A stretch of 64,000 bases of DNA from Alloboseaceae bacterium BT-24-1. GTDB lineage: Bacteria > Pseudomonadota > Alphaproteobacteria > Rhizobiales > Beijerinckiaceae. The stretch covers positions 1 to 64,000 of the forward strand of contig JAOYTL010000010.1 in NCBI GenBank assembly GCA_025846845.1, written 5' to 3'. Below are positions 25,361 through 33,835 of the stretch, in pieces (the stretch's first letter is position 1; every line of letters begins with the position of its first letter). Position numbers and translations under genes: made by a program. The notes beneath the pieces were generated by a model that had not been told where the DNA came from, did no database searches, and saw only the letters and a list, made by a program, of their open reading frames with translations.

Positions 25361-25441
25361 GCGCCCTCTCCTCGCAGCCGGGAATCGCGCGTCCTGACCA
25401 CGGGCGGATGTCTGATCGAGGATGATCGGATCGGCAATCCA

Positions 25442-25462
25442 TTAACCCGACATTAGGGTTAA
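25442..25462. promoter_or_regulatory. Perfect inverted repeat upstream of outer-membrane protein gene
   Basis: TTAACCC and GGGTTAA face each other with a 7-base spacer, 66 bp before the ATG of the barrel gene. The TTAACC half resembles a CtrA half-site, but the 7-base TTAA-N7-TTAA spacing is not met. It could be an operator or an upstream promoter element. Confidence 0.4.
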
Positions 25463-25527
25463 CCCGGCATGAATCGTCTCCGGGCCGGTTCAACCAATGC
25501 GCTGGCTTTCGTTCGGAGAGACACGCG

Positions 25528-26400
25528 ATGCGTGCTGGATCTATCGCCGCCCTCGCCCCCGTCATCGCGATAAGCTGCGTGTTGGCGCTGCCGCAGGCGG
25601 CGCTGGGCGCCGACTATCTCAGGGGCTCGCAGATCGAGCAGCCGATCGAGCCGCCGCCGACGTTTGGAGGTGGGCGCTTCGACTGGTCGGGCTTCTACCT
25701 CGGCGGCGGCGCCGGTGTAAGCGAGACCAAATTCAAGCCCGGGGAAGGCCTGCGGACAATCGCGAACTACGCCTTCCGCAATACTGATCTCGCTGCTGAG
25801 CGGGACATGGGAACTTATATCAGCAATCTGCCCGACAAGCGTGACAGCGGATCCCAGTTCTTCGGCATCGTCGGCTACAATTATCTGTTCGACGACGTCA
25901 CGCTCGGTATCGAAGCGGATTATACCCGCTCCGGCCACGAATACAGCGTCAGCGACTTCATCGCGCGTCGTAGCGCCCTGTCAAACGGGAACGTCTATGA
26001 CTGGTCGATGGCGACCAACCAGGCCGCCAAGCTTGACGATTACGCAACGCTGCGCCTGCGTATGGGCTGGGCCTATGGCCGAATCATGCCATTCGGGACC
26101 ATCGGCGCCGCACTTGGACGCTTCAATACGAACTCGACGATCAACGCCAACCTCCTCATCGTGAACAACGCCGGCGCGTTCAATGAAACGCGCAATCAAG
26201 CCGTGGGCTATCCGCTGCAGGTCGGCGCGGTCCGCAAGAACACCTACGCCTTCGGCCTCGCCGCCGGCGCCGGCGTCGACTGGGCACTGACCGACAACCT
26301 GTTCCTGCGCGCCGAATACCAGATCGTTCGCTTCGCGGAGATCGAGGGCACCACGACGACGGTCAATACCGGTCGCGTCGCCGCCGCGTTGAAATTCTGA
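25528..26400 (+). CDS. Outer-membrane beta-barrel protein (Omp25/porin-like)
   Basis: A 290-residue protein with signal peptide (AISCVLALPQAALGADY). The mature part begins with a Pro-rich linker, then FDWSGFYLGGGAGVSETKF, the first strand of an 8-stranded OmpA-like barrel. Later strands include GSQFFGIVGYNYLFDDVTLGI, LRLRMGWAYGRIMPFGTIGAALG and the C-terminal VAAALKF ending in phenylalanine. Such Omp25/Omp31-like proteins are abundant in alphaproteobacterial envelopes. GGAGAGA precedes the ATG. A strong hairpin follows. Confidence 0.88.
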   Translation: MRAGSIAALAPVIAISCVLALPQAALGADYLRGSQIEQPIEPPPTFGGGRFDWSGFYLGGGAGVSETKFKPGEGLRTIANYAFRNTDLAAERDMGTYISNLPDKRDSGSQFFGIVGYNYLFDDVTLGIEADYTRSGHEYSVSDFIARRSALSNGNVYDWSMATNQAAKLDDYATLRLRMGWAYGRIMPFGTIGAALGRFNTNSTINANLLIVNNAGAFNETRNQAVGYPLQVGAVRKNTYAFGLAAGAGVDWALTDNLFLRAEYQIVRFAEIEGTTTTVNTGRVAAALKF

Positions 26401-26428
26401 CCCTCACCAGCATCGCTTCAAAACGAGA

Positions 26429-26453
26429 AGGGCCGCAGCACTGCTGCGGCCCT
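26429..26453. terminator. Bidirectional terminator between barrel protein and DAHP synthase
   Basis: Arms AGGGCCGCAG and CTGCGGCCCT are perfect complements around a 5-base loop. It lies between convergent genes. Neither side has a long U-run, so termination may be moderate. Confidence 0.75.
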
Positions 26454-26478
26454 ACTTCGTTGGCGTAGTCGCCGCGGC

Positions 26479-27864
26479 TCACTCGGCCGCTTCGACCTCC
26501 GGCCGGGCCCGGCCGGCGCGTTCGCGCTTGACCAGCTCGGCAACGAGGAAGGCGAGCTCCAGCGCCTGCTCGGCATTGAGGCGCGGATCGCAGACCGTGT
26601 GATAGCGGTCGTTGAGGTCGGCATCGGTCATGCCGCGAGCGCCGCCGGTGCATTCGGTGACGTTCTTGCCGGTCATCTCGAGATGCAGGCCGCCGGCATG
26701 CGTCCCTTCCGCCTGATGGACGGCGAAGAAGTTCTTCACCTCGGTCAGGATCAGGTCGAACGGACGCGTCTTGTAGCCGCTCGCCGCCTTGACCGTGTTG
26801 CCGTGCATCGGGTCGCAGGACCAGACGACGTTGCGCCCTTCCCGCTTGGTGGCGCGCACCAGCGCCGGCAGATGGTCGAAGACCTTGTCGGCGCCGAAGC
26901 GGCCGATCAGCGTCAGGCGGCCGGCCTGGTTCTGCGGGTCGAGCGCATCGATCAGCTTGAGCAAGCCATCGACCGTGGTCGAGGGGCCGCATTTCAGGCC
27001 GATCGGGTTCTTGATGCCACGGAAGAACTCGACATGGGCATGGTCGAGCTGGCGTGTGCGATCACCGATCCAGACCATGTGGCCGGAGGTGTCGTACCAC
27101 TCGCCGCTGGTCGAATCGGTGCGCGTCATCGCCTGCTCGTAGCCGAGCAGCAGCGCCTCGTGGCTGGTGTAGAAATCCGTGGTCCGCATCTCGGGATGCG
27201 TCTCGGGATCGATGCCGATGGCGCGCATGAACTCGAGCGCCTCGGTGATACGCTCGGCGACCTCCTGGTAACGATGCGAGGCCGGCGAATCCTTGACGAA
27301 ACCGAGCATCCAGCGATGCGCCTGGTCGAGATTGGCATAGCCGCCGGTCGCAAAGGCACGGAGCAGGTTCAGCGTCGCCGCCGACTGCCTGTAGGCTTCG
27401 AGCTGGCGGCGCGGGTCCGGAATCCGGGACTCGGCCGTGAACTCGTTGTCGTTGATGATGTCGCCCTTGTAGCTCGGCAGTTCGACGCCGCCGATCGTCT
27501 CGGTCGGGGTCGAACGCGGCTTGGCGAACTGGCCGGCGATGCGCCCGACCTTCACCACCGGCGAGCCGCCGGCGAAGGTCAGCACCACCGCCATCTGCAG
27601 GAACAGCCGGAAGAAGTCGCGAATGTTGTCGGCCGAATGCTCGGCGAAGCTTTCGGCGCAGTCACCGCCCTGGAGAAGGAAGGCCTCACCGGCGGCGACC
27701 TTGCTCAACGCCCGTTTGAGCTTGCGCGCCTCGCCTGCAAAAACGAGCGGCGGAAAGCCGGCGAGCTGCTGCTCTACCGCCTTCAAGGCTGCCTGATCCG
27801 GGTATTCCGGCATCTGCTGGACAGGCTTTGCCCTCCAGCTATCGGGCGTCCACCGCTCGGACAT
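26479..27864 (-). CDS. Class II 3-deoxy-7-phosphoheptulonate (DAHP) synthase
   Basis: Joins phosphoenolpyruvate and erythrose 4-phosphate in the first step of the shikimate pathway. The 461-residue length and the signatures PEYPDQAALKAVEQQLAGFPPLVFAGE, LLQGGDCAESFAEH, RIAGQFAKPRS and CDPMHGNT are those of the type II (plant/actinobacterial) enzyme. The metal ligands should include the Cys in QGGDCAE, the His in DPMHGN and C-terminal Glu/Asp. ATG 27864 has AGGAG upstream. It is a single gene; aromatic catabolism genes lie 12 kb away. Confidence 0.95.
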   Translation of the reverse strand: MSERWTPDSWRAKPVQQMPEYPDQAALKAVEQQLAGFPPLVFAGEARKLKRALSKVAAGEAFLLQGGDCAESFAEHSADNIRDFFRLFLQMAVVLTFAGGSPVVKVGRIAGQFAKPRSTPTETIGGVELPSYKGDIINDNEFTAESRIPDPRRQLEAYRQSAATLNLLRAFATGGYANLDQAHRWMLGFVKDSPASHRYQEVAERITEALEFMRAIGIDPETHPEMRTTDFYTSHEALLLGYEQAMTRTDSTSGEWYDTSGHMVWIGDRTRQLDHAHVEFFRGIKNPIGLKCGPSTTVDGLLKLIDALDPQNQAGRLTLIGRFGADKVFDHLPALVRATKREGRNVVWSCDPMHGNTVKAASGYKTRPFDLILTEVKNFFAVHQAEGTHAGGLHLEMTGKNVTECTGGARGMTDADLNDRYHTVCDPRLNAEQALELAFLVAELVKRERAGRARPEVEAAE

Positions 27865-28106
27865 GGGTACTGCTCCTGGTTTCACGTGTCGCGCGTTAAC
27901 CTCATCTTGGCGCGAAGGGCGGCCTATACACCCGCAAGTGGCTGCTGACCACCGCTACGGCAAGAGCGACGGGCTCGGCCCGAAAGCACGAATCCCGTCA
28001 AGCGCTTGGCGCGATCCGCTGCCACCTCGATTCAAACGCCTGAGAGCTCGATTCAACCCGTTAGGACATTGATTCAACCGGCTCTGCGCCGGGAAAGGAC
28101 GACCTC

Positions 28107-28496
28107 ATGCCCAAGCGCAGCGTTTCCTCGGACCGCGTCTACAAGAGCCGGCTGCCCTTCGCCCAGGCGACGATCGCCGGCGACTTCATGTTCGTCTGCT
28201 GTGTCGGCGCCGATCTGCAGGGCAAGTATGCGACCGGCGACGCGAGGCGGCAGACGCAAGCGTGCATCGACAACATCAAGGCCCTGCTCGAAGAAGCCGG
28301 GGCGAGCCTGAAGGACGTGGTCAAGTGCACGGTCTACGTCACCGACCGGGCTTATTGGGAGCCGATGAACCAGGTCTATTTCGCGAATTTCGCGGAAGAA
28401 CCGCCGCACCGGGTCTCCTGCATCGTCAACGGGCTCGGCTCGCCCGACTGCCTCGTCGAGATCGACGCGACCGCCTATCTCGGCAAGGCGGATTGA
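28107..28496 (+). CDS. RidA (YjgF/YER057c/UK114) family protein
   Basis: A 129-residue Rid-family protein. The family shows here as GDFMFVCCVGADLQGKY, QACIDNIKALLEEAGASLKDVVKCTVYVTD and PHRVSCIVNGLGSPDCLVEIDA. The Arg in HRVSC aligns with the Arg that binds the substrate carboxylate in active RidA enzymes, so imine or enamine deaminase activity is possible. An exported esterase follows 148 bp later. Confidence 0.88.
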   Translation: MPKRSVSSDRVYKSRLPFAQATIAGDFMFVCCVGADLQGKYATGDARRQTQACIDNIKALLEEAGASLKDVVKCTVYVTDRAYWEPMNQVYFANFAEEPPHRVSCIVNGLGSPDCLVEIDATAYLGKAD

Positions 28497-28644
28497 GGCA
28501 GAACACGGTTTGATGCGCCACCTGCATCAATCGCTCCGGCATTTGCATTTCACACCTGCCCGCAAAGACCATTGTCTCCCTCGCGCGGTGCGGCCGACAA
28601 TGGCCGCGCAACCAACAACGCCCATCGCGGCGACGGGAGGGATC

Positions 28645-29682
28645 ATGAGACGTCACGTTCTGGCGGCCGCTTTCGGCCTGGCATGCAGCCTCGGCTCGGC
28701 ACAGGCCCAGCAGGCGCAGGAGCCGATCTCCCTGCGCGGGATGGGCTCCTTCCATGTCGGCGGCAAGCTGGTCGAGCTTTCAGGCCGGCCGGTGAAGGAC
28801 GTGGTGTTCACCCCGGGTGGCACGCCGGCCCGCGTCGACCCGAACGGCACCTACCAGACCGGCCAGATGTATGTGCAGTACTTCCTGCCCCAGAACGAGA
28901 AGGGCAGCGTGCCGCTCCTGCTCTGGCACGGCGGCGGCATGACCGGCGTCAATTACGAGACGACGCCCGACGGGCGCCAGGGCTGGCTCGAATTCTTCCT
29001 GCGCAAGGGCTGGTCGGTCTACAATTCCGACGCGGTCGAGCGCGGGCGCTCGGGCTGGGCGATGTATCCCGACGTGATCCCCGGCGAACCGGTCTTCCTG
29101 ACCACGGAGAACCCGTTCGAGCGCTTCCGCATCGGCACGAGCGGCGGCTATGACGGCGATCCGGCCAAGCGCAAATACCTGCCGGGCAACCAGTTCCCGG
29201 CCGAGGGCTACGACAATTTCGTCAAGCAGATCGTGCCGCGCTGGACCTCGACCGACCAGATGATCATCGACGCCTATATCGCCGAGGTCGACAAGGTCTG
29301 CCCCTGCGTGATCGCCTTCCACAGCCAGTCGGGCCAGTTCGGCTTCAAGGTGGCGCAGGCCCGACCCGACAAGGTCAAGGCGCTGATCGCGGTCGAACCG
29401 GCCGGCATCGGCGACCCGGCCAAGGTGGCGGCGCTGAAGGATGTCCCCGTGCTGATGGTGTTCGGCGACTATATCGAGCAGGACGCGCGCTGGCCGACGA
29501 TCCGCAAGACCGCGACCGATTTCGGCGACAAGATCAGCGCTGCCGGCGGCTCGGTCGAGGTCGTCAACCTGCCCGCCGTCGGCATCAAGGGCAATTCGCA
29601 CATGATCATGCTGGACAAGAATAATCTTTCCGTGGCGCAGCTGATCCAGGACTGGCTGGCGAAGAAGGGCTTGACGAAATAA
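28645..29682 (+). CDS. Exported alpha/beta hydrolase (esterase)
   Basis: A 345-residue protein with signal peptide (VLAAAFGLACSLGSAQAQ). The alpha/beta hydrolase fold is indicated by PLLLWHGGGMTGVNYE (oxyanion region) and a nucleophile segment AFHSQSGQFGF, with S in the elbow, then VPVLMVFGDYIEQD (Asp acid) and a late GNSHMIM (His). Substrate is unknown. The ATG at 28645 follows GGGAGGG. The 3' end overlaps the convergent LysR gene by 77 bp. Confidence 0.8.
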   Translation: MRRHVLAAAFGLACSLGSAQAQQAQEPISLRGMGSFHVGGKLVELSGRPVKDVVFTPGGTPARVDPNGTYQTGQMYVQYFLPQNEKGSVPLLLWHGGGMTGVNYETTPDGRQGWLEFFLRKGWSVYNSDAVERGRSGWAMYPDVIPGEPVFLTTENPFERFRIGTSGGYDGDPAKRKYLPGNQFPAEGYDNFVKQIVPRWTSTDQMIIDAYIAEVDKVCPCVIAFHSQSGQFGFKVAQARPDKVKALIAVEPAGIGDPAKVAALKDVPVLMVFGDYIEQDARWPTIRKTATDFGDKISAAGGSVEVVNLPAVGIKGNSHMIMLDKNNLSVAQLIQDWLAKKGLTK

Positions 29683-30577
29683 CCGGGATTTCGCGCGCCT
29701 GCTCCAGCAGCCAGTCGCGGAACAGGCTGATCTTGCGCGCCGTGCGGCGCCGCACCGGGTAGGTCAGCCAGTAGTCGTGGCCGCCGGCGAGCATCAGGTC
29801 GAAGGGCTGGATCAGCAGCCCTTCGCTGAGCTCGCGTCGAAAGAAGATCGGCGAGCACATGGCCGCGCCATTGCTGGCGAGTGCGGCTGTGACTTCGAGC
29901 TGCTGTACGTTGAGGTCGACGTGCGCCTCCACCGGGGCTGCCTCGGAATCGACCCCGGCGACGGCGAACCAGCGGTGCCAGGCTTCAGTCTTGCCGATCC
30001 GCTTCACTTGCAGCAAGTCGGAGGGCTGCGGCGAGCGGCCGAGATCGCGGAACAGGTTTGGTCCGCAGAGCGGCGTGAACTCGCTTTTCATCAACCAGTG
30101 CGCTTCCAGCCCCGGCCATCGACCGCCGCCGCGATGGATGGCGACGTCGCAATCGTCGCGTTGCGGATCATGCGGACCGGCCTGCGTGACCATTCGCACC
30201 GCCAGCCCCGGATTCTCGCACTGGAACACGCCCAGCCGCTGCACCAGCCAGTTCGAGGCGATGGTCGGCAGCGCCTGGATCGAGAGTACGCCCTCGGCCG
30301 TCTGCGTCACTGCGGCAAAGGCTGCGCGCAGCCCGTCGAAGGAATCCATCACCGACGACGCCAGGCGCTCGCCAGCCTCGGTCAAGGCGACGCGGCGCGA
30401 CAGGCGCTGGAACAGCGGCAGGCCGAGCCGCTCCTCCAGCAGCTTGATCTGATAGCTCACCGCCGCCTGCGTCATGCCGAGCTCGACGGCAGCACGCGTA
30501 AAGCTGCCATGGCGCGCCGCGGCCTCGAAGGCGCGGACCGCGCTGAGCGGCGGCAGGCCGGTCACCAGATCATTCAT
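29606..30577 (-). CDS. LysR family transcriptional regulator (GcvA-like)
   Basis: A 323-residue regulator. The N-terminal HTH reads LSAVRAFEAAARHGSFTRAAVELGMTQAAVSYQIKLLEERLG, and the effector domain follows, with LCGPNLF and VEAHVDLNVQQLE. The GcvA-like layout is common for amino acid or beta-lactamase regulators. The last ~29 residues (EIPVISSSPSSPASPG...) are unlike the family and are read antisense to the esterase 3' end, so the stop was probably lost and the frame extended. The likely target may be the nearby esterase or ridA, but this is unproven. Confidence 0.88.
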   Translation of the reverse strand: MNDLVTGLPPLSAVRAFEAAARHGSFTRAAVELGMTQAAVSYQIKLLEERLGLPLFQRLSRRVALTEAGERLASSVMDSFDGLRAAFAAVTQTAEGVLSIQALPTIASNWLVQRLGVFQCENPGLAVRMVTQAGPHDPQRDDCDVAIHRGGGRWPGLEAHWLMKSEFTPLCGPNLFRDLGRSPQPSDLLQVKRIGKTEAWHRWFAVAGVDSEAAPVEAHVDLNVQQLEVTAALASNGAAMCSPIFFRRELSEGLLIQPFDLMLAGGHDYWLTYPVRRRTARKISLFRDWLLEQAREIPVISSSPSSPASPGSAAPRKDYSCPA

Positions 30578-30674
30578 CAGCTGGCCTTATGCGTCAGGCG
30601 TGAAATCCAGTTTGTCCGCAGCACCTGCCATTGGCATCCCTAAGCGCAATCGAAGCGCGCCTGGGAGCCGCATC

Positions 30675-30890
30675 ATGACGGCCGAAACTAGCAGGAAAAA
30701 CGGATATGTCAGCCTTATGCCAGCCTGGAAAATGCTGGTGACGCGCTTTCGTCGTTTCCAGCGCGAGCGCCTGGTCACGCTCGACGATCGCCTCGGGCCG
30801 GAGGGCCTGTCTCGTCACATGGCACGCGATGTCGGATTGAACGACACGGGCGTGATCCATGACGGCCGCCACTGCGACCGCGAACCCTGA
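30675..30890 (+). CDS. DUF1127-like small protein
   Basis: A 71-residue basic protein. The pattern RFQRERLVTLDDRLGPEGLSRHMARDVGLND resembles DUF1127 (YjiS-like), where an Arg-rich helix is followed by LxxLxDxxLxDIG. The match is partial. Such small proteins in alphaproteobacteria include RNA-binding regulators of phosphate uptake. GGGAG lies 8 bases before the ATG. It is convergent with gor, 6 bp away. Confidence 0.5.
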   Translation: MTAETSRKNGYVSLMPAWKMLVTRFRRFQRERLVTLDDRLGPEGLSRHMARDVGLNDTGVIHDGRHCDREP

Positions 30891-30896
30891 TGCCTG

Positions 30897-32270
30897 TCAG
30901 AGCACGCTCTTGCGCGGCGTGCGCATGGTGACGAGTTCCTCGGCCGCGCTCGGATGCAGGGCGACAGTCCGGTCGAAATCGGCCTTGGTCGCACCCATGG
31001 TGACGGCGATGGCGACCGACTGGACGATCTCGCCGGCGTCATGGCCGAGGATGTGGACGCCGATGACCCGGTCGGTCTGCGCATCCACGACGAGCTTCAT
31101 GTAGATGCGCTCGTCCCGGCCCGAGATCGTCGCCTTCATCGGCCTGAAGCCGGTCTCAAAGATGCGCAGCTGACGGCCCGTCGCAAGCGCCTGCTGTTCG
31201 GTGAGACCGACGCTGCCAAGCTCCGGCGTGGTGAACACGGCCGAGGCGACGAGCGCGTGGTCGACCGTCCACGGCTTGCCGCCAAAGGTCGTGTCGGCGA
31301 AGGCGTGGCCCTCGCGGATCGCCACGGGGGTGAGGTTCACCCGGTCGGTGACGTCGCCGACCGCGGCGATCGACGGGACATTGGAGAGCGAGCCGACATC
31401 GACCATGACCTGGCCGGTCGGGCCGAGCTTGACGCCGGCAGCCTCGAGGCCGAGCCCGGCCGTGTTGGGGCGGCGGCCGGTGGCGACGAGGACGACGTCG
31501 GCATCGATAGGAGACCCATGGGCGCAATGGGCGCGGCGGCTGCCGTCCGGAAGCAATTCGATGCGGTCGACGGTGCAGCCGAGGCGCAGCGTGATCCCGG
31601 CATGGCCGAGGGCGTCGCGAAGACGCGAGCGCAGGTCCTCGTCGAAGCCGCGCAGAACATTGTCGCCGCGGTGGAGCAGCGTGACCGCGACGCCAAGCCG
31701 CGCAAAGACGCTGGCGAATTCGAGCGCGATATAGCCGCCGCCGACGACGAGCATGCGCTTCGGCAGGCTCGGCAGGTGGAAGACCTCGTTCGAGGAGATG
31801 CCGAGCTCGCCGCCAGGGATCGGCGGCTCAAAGGCTGGATGTCCCCCGGTCGCGACCAGGATGTGGCGGGCGCTGACCCGCTCGCCGCTCTTCTGGAGCC
31901 GGACCGCATGCGGCCCTTCGACGACGGCGCGCTCCTCGCGAATCTCGACCATCGCAGCGTCGAGCCCCTTGCGATAGAGGCCAGAGAGCCGCGTCACCTC
32001 CCGGGCGACGGCATCGCGCAAGGTCGGCCAGTCGAACTCCGGCTTGCCGACCTTCCAGCCGAAGCCGGCGGCATCCTCGAACTCGTCGGCGAAGCGGCTG
32101 GCATAGACGAAGAGCTTCTTCGGCACGCAGCCGCGGATGACGCAGGTGCCGCCGATACGGTCCTCCTCGGCAATCATCACGCGGGCGCCGTGGCCGGCGG
32201 CGATGCGGGCGGCGCGCGTGCCGCCCGACCCTGCACCGATGACGAAGAGATCGACGTCGAACTCAGCCAT
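30897..32270 (-). CDS. gor: Glutathione-disulfide reductase
   Basis: A 457-residue class I flavoprotein disulfide reductase. GAGSGGTRAA is the FAD Rossmann motif, GGTCVIRGCVPKK holds the redox CxxxxC pair, VVGGGYIALEFA is the NADPH motif and LHPSAAEELVTMR supplies the C-terminal catalytic His-Glu. Arginine positions near VTLLHRGDN fit NADPH preference. It regenerates GSH in the cytoplasm. The start at 32270 has GGAGA upstream and overlaps the O-antigen ligase stop by 8 bp, so the two are cotranscribed. Confidence 0.96.
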   Translation of the reverse strand: MAEFDVDLFVIGAGSGGTRAARIAAGHGARVMIAEEDRIGGTCVIRGCVPKKLFVYASRFADEFEDAAGFGWKVGKPEFDWPTLRDAVAREVTRLSGLYRKGLDAAMVEIREERAVVEGPHAVRLQKSGERVSARHILVATGGHPAFEPPIPGGELGISSNEVFHLPSLPKRMLVVGGGYIALEFASVFARLGVAVTLLHRGDNVLRGFDEDLRSRLRDALGHAGITLRLGCTVDRIELLPDGSRRAHCAHGSPIDADVVLVATGRRPNTAGLGLEAAGVKLGPTGQVMVDVGSLSNVPSIAAVGDVTDRVNLTPVAIREGHAFADTTFGGKPWTVDHALVASAVFTTPELGSVGLTEQQALATGRQLRIFETGFRPMKATISGRDERIYMKLVVDAQTDRVIGVHILGHDAGEIVQSVAIAVTMGATKADFDRTVALHPSAAEELVTMRTPRKSVL

Positions 32271-33540
32271 GAGCGTCTCCCTGCCGCGGTGCGGCACCTA
32301 TTCCAAACCAGAGAATGGCGGCGCCGAGAGCGGCGATCCACCAGCCCTGCCAGGCGCCGTGTCCGACCGTCGCGATCGAGAACGCCGCCGCGAACAGCGC
32401 AAGGCGCGGCGCCAGTTCTGCCGCAGGCAAGCGCCGGAACCGAGCGAGCAACAAAAGCCCGGCGAGCGTCAGCAGGCCGGCACCGATCGCGCCAGTCTCC
32501 GCCCAGGCCTGCAGCGGCATGTCGTGAGGATGCCCCACTCCGAGCAACGTCCTGTTTCCCGGCGAAACCGCCGCAGCCACAGGGTGCTCATGCATCGTCG
32601 CCGAAGTGCCGAAGCCGGCGCCGGCAAGCGGCCGCACCCGCGCCACCTCGCCGAAGCTGTGCCAGATGTCGATCCGCGCACGGGCGCTCAGCACGTCGAG
32701 ACGATTGAGCACGGCGGAGGGCAGCGCCCGATCGACCATGAGGCCGAGCACGGGCGCCAGCGCCATTGTCAGGACGAATGCCAGCGCGGTCACCGCCAGA
32801 GCGATGCGCGGGGCGATGACGGCGAAAGCCCAGCACAGGACCAGCACGACCGCGCCGAGCTTGGCGGCCTCACTCTCGGAGCGGAAGACGAAGGTGACGA
32901 CGACAATCGCCAGCAGGGCGGCCAGCGCACGGTCAGGCCAGCCAGCGGGCCGTGACCAGAGCGCGTGGACGGCCGGGGCGGCGAGCAGGAGCAGGACGAT
33001 GGCGGGGCGGTTGAAGACGAACGCCATCATCTTGCCGGTGCCGAGCGCGGCGCGCTGGGACAGGCCGGAGGCGAGCTCGATCATCAAAAGCGCCGCTGCG
33101 GCGATGATCGCCAACGCGAGCGCACGCATCATGGCCGGGCTCGGCCGCCACTGTCCCGAGGCCGCGATCGTCAGAGCAAAGACGATCGGCAGGACCAGCT
33201 CCCCCCAGGCCTGCAGCGACGCTGACGGCTTATGGCTCCAGCCGATCGAGAGCAGCGCCCAGGCGAGGAAGGCGGCAATCGCCAACGCTACCGGCACTGT
33301 GAAAAGCCGGCGCAGGCGCGCAACGCCAACTCCGGCTGGCTCCGATAGCAGCGCCGCGCCAAGGAAGGCCGCGGCGGCGAGACCGAGCATCAGCGGCGCA
33401 GAGCGGTTCGCCAGCCACATGAGGAGCGGCATCAGCACGAGACAGATACAGCCCGCGACGCGAAGACCTTGGCTTGCCGCCGGCTCGCCTGCGCGTGACG
33501 GCGAAGCACTCGAATGGGCTGACGGAGAGGTTTGACTCAT
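32263..33540 (-). CDS. O-antigen ligase family (WaaL/Wzy_C) membrane protein
   Basis: A 425-residue inner-membrane protein with about 10-12 hydrophobic spans. The Wzy_C domain is marked by RIDIWHSFGEVARVRPLAGAGFG followed by a periplasmic loop with HEHP and GHPHDMPLQAWAETGAIGAG, where Arg and His take part in transfer of an undecaprenyl-linked glycan. It may join O-antigen to lipid A core, or polymerise another polysaccharide; no other glycan genes are close. It forms an unusual pair with gor downstream. Confidence 0.82.
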   Translation of the reverse strand: MSQTSPSAHSSASPSRAGEPAASQGLRVAGCICLVLMPLLMWLANRSAPLMLGLAAAAFLGAALLSEPAGVGVARLRRLFTVPVALAIAAFLAWALLSIGWSHKPSASLQAWGELVLPIVFALTIAASGQWRPSPAMMRALALAIIAAAALLMIELASGLSQRAALGTGKMMAFVFNRPAIVLLLLAAPAVHALWSRPAGWPDRALAALLAIVVVTFVFRSESEAAKLGAVVLVLCWAFAVIAPRIALAVTALAFVLTMALAPVLGLMVDRALPSAVLNRLDVLSARARIDIWHSFGEVARVRPLAGAGFGTSATMHEHPVAAAVSPGNRTLLGVGHPHDMPLQAWAETGAIGAGLLTLAGLLLLARFRRLPAAELAPRLALFAAAFSIATVGHGAWQGWWIAALGAAILWFGIGAAPRQGDAHG

Positions 33541-33835
33541 GCGCTGGGGCTTACGCGATGGGGCATACTAAGCCTAGAGCATGTTCCGCAGATGTGGTCA
33601 CCGCTTTGCGACGACGCTGGGAACTGGCCGCACCCAAAGGGCACCCGAGGCTTACGACCTTTGGCGACCTCTATCGTTGCTACTTGTCGAATTTTCGTGC
33701 GCTCGCAGGCCTCTCAGGCGAAACATCTTGACTTGTGATTATGCAATCAGGCGCAATTGATCCGCGGTCCGATGCGGTGCCACAGGCGAGCGTCAACAAT
33801 CGGTGCGCCCGCAGCGTGCCACCAGGGAGGTAACT

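Noticed and set aside
23219..25456. A 745-codon open frame on the plus strand opposite nadE.
   Set aside because: It is the antisense shadow of nadE in GC-rich DNA; composition is low complexity and nadE carries complete catalytic motifs.
30954..32708. A 584-codon plus-strand frame opposite gor.
   Set aside because: Shadow of gor and the ligase; no protein-like features.
33474..33738. Short frames after the O-antigen ligase start region.
   Set aside because: No ribosome site or protein-like composition; the area holds a fragment of a dispersed AGAGCATGTTCCGC-type repeat.
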